Positions 1 to 12,431 of a DNA stretch of 64,000 nt are shown one piece after another; position 1 is the stretch's first letter; the number at the start of each line of letters is the position of its first letter. A program made the position numbers and the translations under genes. Source of the DNA: Artemisia argyi (Eukaryota > Streptophyta > Magnoliopsida > Asterales > Asteraceae); contig CM060709.1 in the NCBI GenBank assembly GCA_030686995.1, forward strand, positions 271,983,913 through 272,047,912, written 5' to 3'. A model generated the notes under the pieces. It saw only the letters and a list, made by a program, of their open reading frames with translations. It was not told the DNA's origin and searched no databases.

Positions 1-411
1 CAAGAATTTAAAATGATCTGGAAGAGGATCGGAATAATAAGATTCAATACCTTTGACTATTTCTAGAAATAGTTTCCGGCTCATACGAAACCTTCTTCGA
101 AAATTCCGGTGCGTATACTTACACCCTTGATAAAAGTAGTCACTACGGAAACATTCTTCGGCATTCTCAAATTCACAGTGGATGCATGTACGCGGGATGC
201 GTGGTGGAGCTGCTGCTTCTGCTTGTTCCAAGTGTTGATGATATTCGTATGCGGCTATCATAAACTTCATGACAATTTCATCATCCACATTAGAGAAACT
301 CCTTTTTTCTGGTTATTTTGATTCGGAGTTGAGGAAAAACCCACGTATGGGTTATTACACCCACCAAAGAAATTCGTGAACGAGTCAGTGTTGTTGTTGT
401 TGCCGCCCGAC
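1..411 (-). pseudogene. PIF/Harbinger transposase, N-terminal part, cut by window edge
   Basis: The minus strand from the ATG at 411 starts MSGGNNNNTDSFTNFFGG. After a shift of reading frame near 290-310 it continues with an acidic DDEIVMKF segment and then RRRFRMSRKLFLEIVKGI, ending at base 1. The order of a low-complexity N-terminus, an acidic stretch and a (F)RRRFRM...LFL(R/E)IV block is typical of plant HARBI1-like DDE nucleases of PIF/Harbinger transposons. The catalytic DDE residues would lie beyond base 1. The frame change falls near a T-rich run, so it could be decay or a small intron. The element end was not found; the GC-rich stretch at 680-800 may be its subterminal region. Family assignment is good; functional state is unknown. 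Confidence 0.6.
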
Positions 412-1397
412 ATTTTTTTTTTTTTTTTTGCTAATACAAGTGTATTGTATAGTATATAAAGTAATGGAAGTGTGAAAAAAAATTGTGTCCGTGAATGGGT
501 ATTTATAGTTGTGATAAAATGGGTTTGAATAGGTCTTTTTTTTAAGGAAAAATAGCCGTTTAAAACGGTAATATAAATGTTAGGGGGCAAATTGCAATTT
601 TTTTTTTGAATCCAACGGTCATGTATATGTGTATGCGGGCAAAGTGAATTTTTTTTTTTAATCGACGCAGCTTTAACGGAGCGTTAAAGCTTTTGCCGAG
701 CTGCGTCAACGTGCGAATGACTTTCACCACCGGTAACGGTTAACGTCGGTTAACTGTAGTGCGTTATAACTTAACGTGGGGGTTGCGTTATGTAACCTTT
801 TGCTCTCATAGATATATGAGGACCATATTTTTTTTTTCTTTTTTTCGGTAAACTAATATTGTGCATGTAAGAGAGCTAGGTGCAGTTTGGCACCAATAAA
901 TATTATTATTTCTTTTTTGAACACAATATAAATGTTATTAGATTGACACTTTATCACATGTCCAATAACATCACAATAACTAGGTCTAAAACATTTTTCC
1001 CAGACTTTTATAGGCGCATGTGAGTCAAATAACAGAAAACCAAAAATACCCCACTCACTTAAAAAAATAAAATAAAAATAAAATAAAAAATAAAAAAAAT
1101 CACTCGTTAATTGCCCCGCGAAGAGGAAGAATAACACCAACCATGGTGCAGTTTGGCATGACATTGCGGTGTCATTGGGCAAAAAAAATGCCTATGGCAC
1201 GCTAAACATCCACTACATTGCTCACTCTAATTATCTAACGATGACAGATATTAACTCTCATGTAACCAACTTAACTATAAGATCCTCATGAAAATTTTTG
1301 TGACTGATCTCAATGTATACATATAGTAAAGTTTAAACCCAAAGATTTTCGTCAGGACATCAAGGTTTCATGAATCCACAAATCATTGCATAAATGA
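412..1397. other. Non-coding stretch, probably Harbinger 5' flank plus AT-rich spacer
   Basis: Poly-T runs, a GC-richer palindromic patch at 663-720 (AGCTTTAACGGAGCGTTAAAGCT-like) and AT-rich spacer. No open frame with recognisable content was seen. It likely contains the terminal region of the Harbinger element to the left, but no terminal repeat could be paired inside the window. Confidence 0.35.
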
Positions 1398-2014
1398 TGT
1401 CTGCTTCTCAGAAAGATATCATTCAAGCCGGTTCTGATAACCATCTACCCATGCTTTCTCGTGGTTCTTACACTCAGTGGCCAAGTCCTATGCAACGTTT
1501 CATCGAAGATAAACCTGAAGGTGATTTGATTTGGCATTGCATTTAGCACGGTCTTTATAAGAGACGTGAAGTCACTGTCCTATCCACTTCTGATCCACCC
1601 ACAACCCGAATTCAAGAAGATTCAGATCTTACCGATGTAGAAAAGGCTTAAATCAAAGCTGACAAGCGTGTTATTCACCTAGTTTTGCAAGGACTTCCTA
1701 ATGAGATATTCTCATCTGTTGACAGTTACCCGAATGCAAAGACAATATGGGAGGCGGTTGAGTGTCTAATGCTGGAAAAAGAAGTGGGAAAGCTAGAAAG
1801 GATGTGTTGTATTTATGGGAGTATGAGAAACTGATATTTTGTGCCTGGTGAGACAATAGAGTCATATTATCATAGATACTCAAGTGTTATCAAGGACTTA
1901 AACATAAATGCAATCCAAGTACCTCCACTCATTTTAACTGTCAAATTCATGCTTCGTCTTCAACCCGAATGGAAACGTTTTATCACTCGAGTGAAGAAAA
2001 CCAAGGTACTTTAG
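1398..2014 (+). pseudogene. Ty1/copia gag remnant (UBN2-type)
   Basis: Reading from ATG 1398 gives MMSASQKDIIQAGSDNHLPM, then a gag polypeptide with blocks such as LQGLPNEIFSSVDSYPNAKT, ESYYHRYSSVIKDL and LQPEWKRFITRVKKTK. This is the gag (UBN2/DUF4219-like) arrangement of plant Ty1/copia elements. Several in-frame stops interrupt it (for example TAG near 1544, TAA near 1648 and TGA near 1831). No zinc knuckle or pol follows; after about 2014 the sequence passes directly into LTR-like DNA, so most of the element is deleted. Confidence 0.7.
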
Positions 2015-2025
2015 AACATTTATAT

Positions 2026-5000
2026 TGTTGGGACAACATTAGTCAGATCTCCCTATGTTTTAATGATGACAAATAAACCTCTGAAACGCATAAGATAACA
2101 AAAGATAGCCAAATTTCCCTGACCTAAATAACTGCTCATGGCGCGCTGCCAGCGCTCCGACACGCCATCACACTGTTTGGTTCGGGACGAAAATTGAAAG
2201 TCGGCTTTCCCTTTACTCGAAAAATGTGGATATTTCAATACAGGTATGAATATGTTATGTGCTTAATTGGGAACACTCGAAACGAGTTTTAGAATTAGAG
2301 AGATCCAAATTTTCAAACTCCCGTTTTAGGCAAAATGCCAACTCAAGTATTTTGACAATTGCCTCTAGCCAAGGCTTTTCTAAACCTAGGGAGGAGCTTA
2401 TATACTTCACGTGGCATCAAGTGAAAGTATCCATATGGCCATAATCCGTTTTTACGTCTTCTCTAATCACGTAAAGGGTTTACTCCCTTATTGGTCAAAC
2501 AAAGTCAAAGGTCTCTTTGCATAAATGAATCTTTTCCTGTATGGGATATGCTTTACAATGATGCAAAGCACTTAGCTTGTTTGCATCAAGGTGATTTTTG
2601 AATACTTCGAGTCGTGGAAATTCATGAGTTATGAGATTATGAATACTCGATGATACGCGGGATTGTGCTCTCGCAACAAGTTTTACCTCTCAAGGGATCT
2701 TGAGAAGCTTGCAATCCACACCAGGCAGTGTACCTGATCGTTGTAGTATAGTATAATGACAAGTACCGGGAGATTGATCGTTCAACTCAGGAATAGTGTC
2801 GCTAGGATTAAAAAGCCTACTAAACTAGGTCTAGAGGTGAGGGATGATTCTTTTTGTATTTTTTATATTTTATGAAAGCAAGTAAAATCTCAGGTTTTGA
2901 AGGAGTGGGCAGAATTAGTTGCTAGTCAACTAACCCAATTAACTACAGATGCAATCAAAATAAAATAAAAATAAATGAAATTAAACTAATGTGATGGAAA
3001 CAATAATGAGAAAAGATGTGTTTACTTAGATATCATTACTCCCTAGATATCTTTTACCGGTTGATTATCTTGTTACAATTGCATGGATGACGGGTTATAT
3101 TCCTTAATACTAGTCGTAGGGCCGTGTACAATATTCCCTAACTCTATAAGCTCCTACTTCACTCCTATGTCGAGCCGTCTAAAAGCTCCTAACATGGGAT
3201 CACTAGAATTCACTTATGCATTAAATACAACCAAAAATCGTAGTACACCTCCGATCATGTTTCTTAAGACGTTCAAGCAAGTTACCAATGGAAGTCTGCC
3301 AGTTTTCTTAAGCCTAACATCGAATACAACCATCCACAACAATTATAAACAAACCATCAACCAATAATCAACATCTAGGTTTCACTACATCTAAGCAAAC
3401 ACAATAAAAACCTAGCCTATCATGTTAAAAGAAAGACAAGCATAAGATAGAATCAAACAACACATAGACATATTGAATGATTATTGGAAGACTTATCTTT
3501 ATTGAAACATGGATGAAAGAAGGGTTTGAAACCCCTACAATATGATGAAAATTCGACCTAGGGTTTGTGGTAAAGTTTCTCCTAATGTTCCACCCTTTAC
3601 AATGAAAAATTGGAAAAATATATATATAGAATACATCCTGACGGCATCACGTTGTAGCTTCTGACGCCGTCAATTCGCCACCAAATTAAGGGTCGTATTG
3701 CCTAGATCCAGTCTTGACGCTGTCATGTAGAAACTGAGCTCTGGGCCGTCACTTGCAAAATTACCCTAACGGCCTTGGTGACGCCGTTAGGTCAATTACA
3801 CTAAAAATGTTCTGGGCCGTCACGTGTATTTTCCACTTCCACCTATTTTGCCAAGCTTGACGCCAACATATGTGAGTTCTTGACGTCGTCAGGTACTGCT
3901 CCCAGCAAGGATTTTGAGATTTTGCCGTTTTCTTCACTTTTATGCTCCAAAAACGTCCAAAATGCTTCCTTTTTTCCAGATTTCACCTCAAAAGTACCTA
4001 AAATGACAAAAGGAACGATTTAGGGCAATAATTGATCAAATAATTACGAATTCGGGCTTAAATGACCCCTTAAAAGCGGTACACTTTTCGCCTTATCACT
4101 CGACATTGAGTTACTTGAGATTATAAGTAAGCTTTGATTTTCTTAACCCATAATCATAAGTGTCAACTCTTTTCGCCCTTAATGACATTATGATTAAGCC
4201 TTAATCAATCCTTTGATTAAACTCCTCACCAAACTAATCCTCCCAAATCTTATCCCCAACATTCTTGTTAATACAAATAATGTCAAAAACGTTATTCGCA
4301 TTATTCGGTTTTCTCGTGTTTTGATAATCACAAAATATAAAGACATGTTACGTAAAGTTACGGTTTATAAGTTTTTAATCGAGGAAACTCGTTATTTCTA
4401 CGTAGCTGCTTCAATATCAATTCAGGTATGAACAAAATTCATACTGTCATTAGTTAAGTGATCAAAGATTTTTACTTTCATCTAAACTTACATTTTTAAG
4501 TTTGACAAAACATTTTTACAAAAGTATTTTTGTAATTTCAAAGAAATGTTTTATTAAGAAAATAAATTCAAATTCAAATCTCCCAACAGCTAGTTTTCCC
4601 TCCAACCTTCACTAGATAGTTTTTCACCACGTCTGGACAAAAATGGTAGCATTTGTCAGGGCGGTCCCATAAAGGGGTCGACGGTGCCTTAGTCATAAAG
4701 GACCGTCGCCTATTTAAGGGACCGTCTGCTCCTTTGTGTCGACTATAAATACTGGACTGTTTTCTTTAAGAAATAAGACTTTTCACACACACAAAAATTT
4801 TCCGGTCTTTGTTCCTTTTATTCTTTGATCACTATAACATGTCGGTATATGTTTATAAGCGATTTCCTCTTTCGTCAAGTGCAAGAGAAGAACTCTCGAC
4901 AACTATGAAGATTCGAGATGTTATAGGAGTCCACACACAACACGTAACATGTGTTACGTGATAGGATTGATATCATTGTTTTCTGACTTGTGTGTGAGTC

Positions 5001-5752
5001 GAGGGTGGGGTATAAACTTGGATAGTGATGTAGTTCCAAGTATTGTATTTGTGTGAGCTTGGATGGTGATGTAGTTCCAAGAAATCTTGTAACTAGATTA
5101 GTTCATGTAATTCTTGTGAGGAGAGTGATGTCCTAATGGTTAGGTTAGGATTTGTTGAGTCATTATGTAAAGACTTGGATCGGAGATGATCAAGTATGAT
5201 ATGTATGTAAAGACTTGATTCGGGTGAAGAATCAAGTGAGTCGTGTGTGTGAAGGATTGGTTTGGGTGAAGAACTAAGTATGTCTAACAAAGTGAAGACT
5301 TGGATCTGGTGAAGACTCAAGATGGACAAGAGTGCTTGTTTGTGTGGCCACGTGGGCCTTTGGAATAGATTGGTTCTAGCTATTATTAGAACTTGACATT
5401 ATGCTTAGTGTCGTTAAGCCTTGTGTAAGCATGTGTACGGATTGCTCCGCCTGGAGGAGTGTGTTGATATAGTGATTGATAACTCTCGAGTGTGGTACTC
5501 AGGAGTGGAGTAGGACGGAGAGTGAGCTTCGTGCCGAACCACTATAAATTGCCGCGTCTCTTTGGTTGTGTTCTTTCCTTACTCTTTACTTTACTTGTTT
5601 GTTTACATTCCTAGTTTCTAATTAGATATCACATAACAAGTAGAATTCAATAAGTTTGCATAAGAAAAATAACCGGACCTAAAAACGGCGAAACGTTTTG
5701 TGAAGCATAAAACGAGCGGTGAAACTATTCAACCCCCCTTATAGTTTCTACA
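2026..5752 (+). mobile_element. Copia-type LTR, interrupted by a solo Athila LTR
   Basis: The stretch begins TGTTGGGACAAC and ends CCCTTATAGTTTCTACA. The end resembles the CCCTATATGGTTCTACA that precedes the copia primer-binding site at 7617, so this looks like an LTR of a related copia element running 5'-TG...CA-3'. A TATA-like CTATAAATAC lies near 4743. Removing the 2651-4098 insertion and one target duplication leaves about 2.3 kb. Flanking bases do not form a target duplication, which fits a 3' LTR of the decayed gag remnant just upstream. Boundaries are moderately supported. Confidence 0.45.
2651..4098 (-). mobile_element. Solo LTR of Athila-like Ty3/gypsy element
   Basis: On the minus strand it begins TGATAAGGCGAAAAG at 4098 and ends ...CGCGTATCA at 2651. 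It is homologous throughout to the 1.4-kb LTRs at 49.8-62.6 kb, including the TGACG-rich U3 and the tRNA-Asp-like U5 motif (2735-2768). The five bases CTCGA occur directly on both sides (2646-2650 and 4099-4103), a perfect target duplication. There is no internal element sequence, so this is a solo LTR left by LTR-LTR recombination, nested in the copia LTR. Confidence 0.9.
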
Positions 5753-7614
5753 GTTCTCTTTTATTCCTTGTACTTGTGTGTACGTCTTGTCCCCCATATA
5801 CCCACACCATATCTTCCAAACATTCCCTTTACAACATTCTCAAATAAACCTTCACCACAAACCACCTCACTTCCTACTCTCTAACATTCAAAATTTGAAT
5901 TTTGAATCTCATGCCAAAGGCTCCCTATCCAATCACCATCACATCCCTTTCTTACACTCCAACTCATAGACAACTCACTCCTTCACATACAACCTCCCTC
6001 ACTCACAACCTCCACTCACAACATTCAAATTTGAAATCTAATCCAAGGCTCCCAATAACAACTCTATCTTATCCCTCTTACACAATCCAACTCATCACCT
6101 TATCTCTTCACTCTCTCATACTCCAACAACTCCTTCTCAAATTTGAATTTCAAACCAAGGTTCCAAACCATCACATCCAATCCAACTCACCAAAACTCAT
6201 CTCAACCCTTCATCTCCCCTTTCTCTCCATGTTTGGAATATTCCTTTGGATATCCTCTTAAACTCAACAATGGTTTCTTTTCTAACCCAACCATGGTTTG
6301 TTCTCAACACACTCTCCTCTCACCCAACCATGGTTACTCTTCTAACTCAACCTTGGTTCAGCCTTAACCCAACCTTACTCTCTCACCTCTCCTTCTCTCA
6401 CTTTTGAATTTCAAATTTAAATCATCCCTCTCTAACATCCACACTTCCTTTCCAAGCAAAGGAATATCCTCTTAGCATATTCTTCTCTTCTCTTTATGCC
6501 AAATTGCTAAGTGAGGAATACCCAAACTACCCCTATCTAACTATCCCTTATTTCTTTCTCTTTTTGATAATTGGTTTCTCTTAAACACTTCATAAAACAT
6601 TTTTACAAACTGGCTATTTGAGTTGGTAGACCTTTGGAATGAATAATGTAAATGTTTAAATGTGTGAAGTACAATTGGGGGTTTAGCAAGGTTTGGGTAT
6701 TTACAAGACCAAGGTCCACAAGGAATAATTTACCAGTTAGTCTGGCGCGCTATTGGCACTTCGACGCGCCAGCGACACGCCAGTCTTGGTAAATTATTCC
6801 CACTTTGGGATCTTAGCCTATAAATACCTACCCTGCCTCTTGTATTCCTCACCCATTGCCATTATTCTTTCTCTCTAATCCTCTAATTCTATCTTGTTTT
6901 CTTAATCTTTCACACTAACATCTTTGAAAGAACACCTCTCTTTGCAAGGGAAGAAACACAAGAACCTAATCCACTCTTGTGATTGTGTCGAGGGTCTTCT
7001 TCTCTATAACCTTCTATTACAATCGAGTCTCTAGGTTAGGTTAGGGCTTGATTAACCATCAAACATATTATTAATTCAATTTGGTTGTAAGGGAAGTCTT
7101 GTGTCTTGGTGACCAAGCCTAGATTATTGGGGATATAGTTTGAAGTCTTGTAACTTGGTGACTAAGCCTAGATCATTGGGGATCTAGTTAGGGTTTGATA
7201 CTTCCGGTGGGAAGTCTTGGTAGTCTTAGTGACCCTTGTGGGAAGTCGAATCACGAGATTCTTTTGGGTGGTTTCCAAGGGCGGAATACCGTTGGGAGTA
7301 GCTCTTTCTTAGTGAGCAACGATCTTTGTGGATATTGGTGGAGTGAAGTTATAACGGTTTATAGTCCACCGAAACGATTATTTTTAGTGAATAGTATAGT
7401 GTTGTGGATTCGCAACTGTATGTACGAATGGTATAAACCCCCCATCCCGTACCAGTATATATCGTGGTATCATTTACTCGCTTTATATACTTTGGTTTGT
7501 GTTTGTGTTAGTGGTTGGTGTTGTATAAACCACTTGGTCCTCTTTGAGGCTTAAAGTTTTTAAACATCTAAAAAGCTGAAGAGACCGTATTCACACCCCC
7601 TATATGGTTCTACA
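5753..7614 (+). mobile_element. Probable 5' LTR and flank of copia element
   Basis: The right boundary is clear: ...CACCCCCTATATGGTTCTACA at 7614, followed by the primer-binding site. A TATA-like CTATAAATACC near 6819 and a leader rich in T/C after it fit an LTR promoter. The left boundary is not resolved. 5770-6500 is a C/T/A-rich, G-poor stretch with repeated CAACCATGG-like and AAATTTGAATTT-like words and no recognisable protein; the open frames there are composition artefacts. Confidence 0.45.
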
Positions 7615-7616
7615 AT

Positions 7617-7628
7617 TGGTATCAGAGC
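7617..7628 (+). promoter_or_regulatory. Copia primer-binding site (initiator tRNA-Met)
   Basis: TGGTATCAGAGC is the sequence complementary to the 3' end of initiator tRNA-Met used by most plant Ty1/copia elements. It lies two bases after an LTR end (...TTCTACA), as expected. Confidence 0.9.
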
Positions 7629-7747
7629 GGTATACTCATGTTTTTTTAGCATTAAAACCTTCTCGAGAAGTCGTTTTAAGTCAAAAACTTCTTTTTCAAA
7701 AATTTAAAATACCTAACAAAAATTTTGGAAAAGTTGAGTATAGATCC

Positions 7748-8681
7748 ATGGCTCAAGAGAACTATGTTGAGTGGTGTTCTATGCAAAGACCACGTTTGCT
7801 AGAATCCGATGGGTTTTGCTTTTGGAAAACTCGATTTGAGACCTATGCTAGGTCTAAGGATCTTGACTTATGGGAGATCATCCAAAGTGGTGATTTTGTG
7901 TTCATGATGCAAGATTCCCGAAACCAAGTTGATGGTGGAAAAGCCATACTTGGAACTAAAAGATGATGAGAAGAGAAGACTTGGCCAGAATCATGAAGCC
8001 AAGATGATGATCTACAATGCTCTACTTGGAAGGGAGTTCGAGAGAGTTCACATTTGCAAGACCGCCAAGGACATTTGGCATACAATCATTATCACTCATC
8101 GAGGCAACTCGCAAGTCAAGGATTGCAAGATCGACTTACTCATTCAACAATATGAGAAGTTCTTGATCTCTGATGAAGAGACTATTGATAATGGTTATAC
8201 ACAGTTCAATGTTATTATCAAAAGCCTAATGGCTCTAGATCCTAGCTTTTGTAACCAGCCTAACGACTCATTCAACAATAAAAGAAAGTTTCTTCGAGCT
8301 CTTGCGGTGAAATGGCGGCCGAAGGTGACGACCATTGAAGAAGCCAAGAATTTGGTAGAACTTCCTCTTGACAAGCTTAATGGCAACCTCAAGATATATG
8401 AAATGATACTCGAAAATGACAAGGTTGCTTTCAAAGACAAGAAGGAGAAGGTGAAGTCTTTGGCCCTCAAAGCTAAAGTCACTAAGAGTCAAGTTAGTGA
8501 CGATAGTGATAGTCAAGGAGGAAGTGAAGATGATGAGAGTGACGAAGACTACAACTTGATGGCAAAGAAATTTAGAAAGTTCTTTAGAATAGGCGGTAAC
8601 TTTAGGAGTGGTAATAGGTTTGATAACCGAGGTAATGATGGAAGGAACAACTTTGGTAGAAGTCGAGGCATTGATAACTAG
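7748..8681 (+). pseudogene. Copia gag, frameshifted
   Basis: ATG 7748 starts MAQENYVEWCSMQRP, a typical copia gag opening that binds element RNA in particles. After about 60 residues the frame shifts near 7930. The other frame continues KRRLGQNHEAKMMIYNALLG, ...AKDIWHTI... and VKSLMALDP-like blocks to a stop at 8681 after an RG/N-rich tail. The zinc knuckle follows at about 8718 (CYNCGEKGYFISEC), where the usual histidine of CX2CX4HX4C is replaced by an aromatic residue, so zinc binding is probably lost. A Lys/Glu-rich coiled-coil segment follows at 8844-9050. Confidence 0.8.
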
Positions 8682-9544
8682 GTCGGTGAAAGCTCAAGAT
8701 GTAATCATGGATGCTATAATTGTGGAGAAAAAGGTTACTTCATAAGTGAGTGTTCGAAGCCTAGAGAGAACAAGGCATTTGTCGGTGGAGCTTGGAGCGA
8801 TAGTAAAGACGAAGACCAACCAAACAAGGAAGCTACTTGTCTTATGGCGCTAGAAAAACTAGAGGTACCTCAAAACCCTTCTACTTCTAATAATAATTTA
8901 AATGTTAATAAATTGCAAAAGGAGAATGAGGATCTAGATAAATTTAATGAGGATTTTAGAAAAACCTATGAGAAAATTGTAAAGGAAAAACTCCTTCTTG
9001 AACAAGAGCATGTTAAATTCAATAAAAGGGTTTATGAACTCAAAAGTTAAGTAAAGATACTAAATCATCGCAAAGAGGTGGTTGAACCTTGTAAAAGATG
9101 TGAGGCACTCACACTTGAGGTTAACTCTTTGAATGATAAAGTATCTAAACTTTAAAAATAGTTTCTAAGTTTTTCAAAATATAAAAAGAGTAGTAATGAT
9201 TTAGCCGATATAATAAGCCGTCAAAAAGTATCCCAAGATAAGGAAGGTCTTGGATTTCAAAAACATGGGAAAGCCACTTCCGAGAGTCTATCGAAACCAA
9301 TAGTTTTTGTAAAAGCAAGTCAAAATGAAACTCAGAAAAATTCCGAGCATGACGAGCTGGGTGACGGCCGACGCGCCAGCAGCATGCCAGGTCTCTGAGG
9401 AATTATGGAGCCTCATTGAGTAAGTTGCTAAACCAATCATTCCTCAAAATCCTTTTGCAAACACTCAAGGTAATCAAGTGCCCATTACAAGAAGAGAAAG
9501 CCAAAAACAATTTCATAACTCGGGTTCTCGTAAAGGTCTTGGAT

Positions 9545-9849
9545 AAGGCTGCTCATCGGTCCAAAACCAGACCGGACCGAGAAAAACCAGACCGAACCGA
9601 GACCGAATTCAGAAAAAAACCTAGACCGAGACTGGATCGAATGTGGTCGGTCCGGTCTGGTCTGGTTTGGTCTCGGTCTAAATAGGCTAAATGTTCGGTT
9701 TTTAAGCCAGACCGGATCAGACCGAACCGGACCGAGACCGAAATTATGAAAAACCCTATACCGAGGCTGGACCGAATGTGATCGGTCCGGTCCGGTCTGG
9801 TCAGTTTTGTCGGTCGGTCTGGTCCATCCGGTCTGTTTGCTCACCCTTA
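9545..9849. mobile_element. AACCG-rich MITE inserted in copia pol
   Basis: About 305 bp rich in GACCGGACCGA and CGGTCCGGTCTG words, forming a long inverted structure. The ends are AAGGCTGCTCA and TGCTCACCCTTA. The nine bases GTCTTGGAT occur on both sides (9536-9544 and 9850-9858), a target duplication fitting a hAT/Mutator-like non-autonomous element. It splits the copia coding region. Confidence 0.75.
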
Positions 9850-10254
9850 GTCTTGGATACACACAACCTCGAGTCAATCATAGACCACTATTATCTACAC
9901 CTAATGTGAGACCTTCATCAACATACAATCAAAGATCTTCTTTTCAATATAATCAATCATTTCCAAGAAGAAATTTTTATAACAATAATCAAAGGTCCTC
10001 ACATTATCAATAAAATTCATATCCAAGGAGAGACAACTCTTACCCAAACCAAAGATTTTTTAGACCTCAAACACATCAAAGCTATAGACCAAGTTTTCAA
10101 AATCAAAATAATTTTCAAAACAATCCTTGGTCCGCTTTTTCTAGAATTGGTATTGAAAAATTATGTGTCTTGCTTCAAGACCCAAGAATGTTTAACTTGG
10201 ACACTTTAAATGCTAACCAAAATGGTTGTAGGTTTGTCTCAAAAGTGATCTACA

Positions 10255-11690
10255 ACCGGATGAGTGGATAATGGATAGCGGTTGCACTAAACACATGACC
10301 AGGAATAGGAGATTGTTCACTTCATACAAGGCGTATAACAGCAATCAAGTCATTTTTAGAAGCAAACTTAAAGGCAAAATAGTTGGTAAATGTAAAGTCC
10401 TTCATGACTCCATATAAATTACCAATGTTGAGCATGTTAGTGGTTTAAACTTTAACTTGATTAGTGTTAGTCAATTAAGTGATGATGATTGTGAGGTCAA
10501 GTTTACTAAAGTAGATTGTACTATTAGTAAAAATGGCATAGTATTAGCTAGAGGTCTTAGGAGAAATAACTTGTATACATGCAAGTTAGGAGATAACTCC
10601 AAAAAACACATATGTCTTACATCCATGGTGGATAACTCAACGCTTTGGCATAGGAGATCAGGTCACGCCGAAATGAGGTTAGTCCAAAGTCTAGCTTCCA
10701 ACGAGCTAGTAAGGAATTTACCAAAGTTGAGTTATGAAAGACACTATTGTGATACTTGTCTAGGGAGTCAAGGACATGCAAACAATAGGAATAGGAATAA
10801 GGTGTCAACTAATAGGGTTTTAGAGTTGTTACAATTAGATTTGTATGGTTTATCCCTAATCTAAAGCTATGGAGGAAACTTCTACACTTTGATTATTGTT
10901 GATGACTATTCAAATTACACTTGGATATTATTTTTAACATCTAAGGATGGAGCTTTAGGAAAATTTGATATATTAAGGAAAAAGCTTGAAAACCTACTTG
11001 ATTATTCTTTTGTTTCAATAAAACAAATCATAGTAATGAATTTGATAAATTACAATTTGGTAGCTTTTGTGAACAACATGGAATATCATATAACTTATTG
11101 GGCCTGTTCACTTCTCAATTGTAAGTTAAGAAAGATGAGTTGTGCAATGCTTGACGAGCAATCTATTCCATAAAAGTTTTGGTGTCATGCCTTAGATACC
11201 GCGTGTTATATTTTTAAAAGGGTCTACATTAGGAAGGTGATTAATAAAACACCTTACGAGATACTTAGAAATAGGAAACATTCCTTAGAATACTTTAGGG
11301 TGCTTGCTTGTAAAGTATTCTTACTTAACATCAATTAATATCTCACCAAATTCGACTCAAAGTCATATGAAGGTGTGTTCTTAGGATACTCTCAAACTGG
11401 TAAAGCATGCATAGTGCTTAACAAGGAAACAATGAGGATTGTGGATCTCTCAATGTGACCTTTGATGAGAGCATGCCCGAGCCTAAATCATCTCCTTCGG
11501 TAGAAGATGATGTGATCAATGAACACATAGTTCAAGATCAAGAAAGGTCGCCGTCATTACAAGTTAATGTTTCGGATGAAGGCAATCCTAAGAAAGTGAT
11601 AGAAGCGAGGGGTCATCCTATTGAACAAGTCATTGGTGACTTGAATAAAAGAACACTTAGGTCACAAAATAAACAAGACTAGGTTTTGGC
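10255..11690 (+). pseudogene. Copia protease and integrase remnants
   Basis: WIMDSGCTKHMT near 10265 is the aspartic protease active-site block (DSG). SGLNFNLISVSQL follows, then LWHRRSGHAEMRLVQSLA and CDTCLGSQ (GAG-pre-integrase with its H/C zinc residues). The integrase core begins LDLYG...(stop)...FYTLIIVDDYSNYTWILFL, containing the first catalytic Asp region. Stops occur near 10417, 10861 and 11171. The tail at 11455-11682 encodes an acidic linker ending before RT. No complete enzyme can be made. Confidence 0.8.
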
Positions 11691-12008
11691 ATGACATTTT
11701 TCACAAATCCAACTTGTTTTTGGGATAGGTTAAGATGATCATGGTTGACATGCATCTTAGGAGAACAATCTTTTAAGTTAAAATGAGATATCTAGGAGTT
11801 ATTTGCAAGGTCCTTCTTAGGTGCTCTTGGAGCTTATGTGCTTATGTGACTAAGATTTATGTGAAGGCATAGAAGGAAATTCAAACAAATGTTTTCCAAG
11901 AGGAAAGATATGTATCAATGCATTATTCAAGCAATGATTGATCATATCCTAGATTCTACATGTCTATACTTTGTGTGATGGATAAGAAAATTTAACACAA
12001 AATATCTT
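11691..12008. other. No gene seen
   Basis: AT-rich stretch after the copia remnant. It may be further copia internal DNA, but no protein or terminal structure is recognisable. Confidence 0.4.
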
Positions 12009-12254
12009 ATCTTCGTCCCATAAAAACTGTCCACTTTGACTTTTTTAAGTATTTTCTTTTCAACTTTGACCGTAAATATTTTTGTTTACGTTATATAACA
12101 CTTAATGAAAAATATATGAATAGATTGGGATTTAGATGTATTTTCATTGGTATAATTTTCATCAAATATTATATAACACAAAGAAATATATTTAATATCA
12201 AAGTTGAAAAATAAAGACTTAAAAAAGTCAAACTGGACAATTATTATGGGACAA
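12009..12254. mobile_element. Stowaway-like MITE (older copy)
   Basis: Left end CTTCGTCCCATAAAAACTGTCC pairs with ACTGGACAATTATTATGGGAC on the right. Internal words (CAACTTTGACCGTAAATAT, AAAATATATGAATAGATTG, TTTTCATCAAATATTATATA) match the better-preserved copy at 29201-29452. The CTCCGTCCC-type ends are diagnostic of Tc1/mariner-derived Stowaway MITEs. Confidence 0.7.
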
Positions 12255-12289
12255 CACTTTAAGGTCTCAAGTTCAATTTCAACTTGGTG

Positions 12290-12431
12290 CAAACAACCTT
12301 AAGTGGCCACGCCAACCTCCTGAAAAGGGAGGGCTTTACCTGGTTTGAGTTTGTGTGGCGGTGGGTTCAAACCCCATAGATTAGTCCGCCAAAAAGTCGA
12401 AAATCATGGTTATCAAAAAAAAAAAAAACAC
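12290..12431 (+). mobile_element. tRNA-derived SINE
   Basis: Contains a pol III B-box-like GGTTCAAACCCC (about 12364-12375) some 60 bp after a GGCCACGCC A-box-like word, and ends in a run of 14 A at 12416-12429. These are the marks of a tRNA-derived SINE in plus orientation. Target duplication was not resolved. Confidence 0.5.

Larger units (their letters stand above)
7615..11690 (+). mobile_element. Decayed Ty1/copia element lacking RT and RNase H
   Basis: Order: primer-binding site 7617, gag 7748-8681, zinc-knuckle region 8700-8760, coiled-coil segment 8844-9050, a MITE insertion 9545-9849, protease 10265-10400, GAG-pre-integrase 10640-10800, integrase core start 10830-11180, integrase remainder to about 11450 and a linker tail 11455-11682. 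The sequence stops before any reverse transcriptase and no 3' LTR follows. Many stops and frameshifts are present, so the copy is dead. Confidence 0.85.

Noticed and set aside
2735..2768. Possible tRNA-Asp gene, from the match to its 5' half
   Set aside because: Only the first half of the tRNA matches; no anticodon arm, T arm or 3' acceptor strand follows. It is part of the LTR.
5770..6370. Several overlapping open frames rich in His, Pro, Ser, Thr
   Set aside because: The region is depleted in G, which removes stop codons on this strand; the frames overlap each other and carry no domain.
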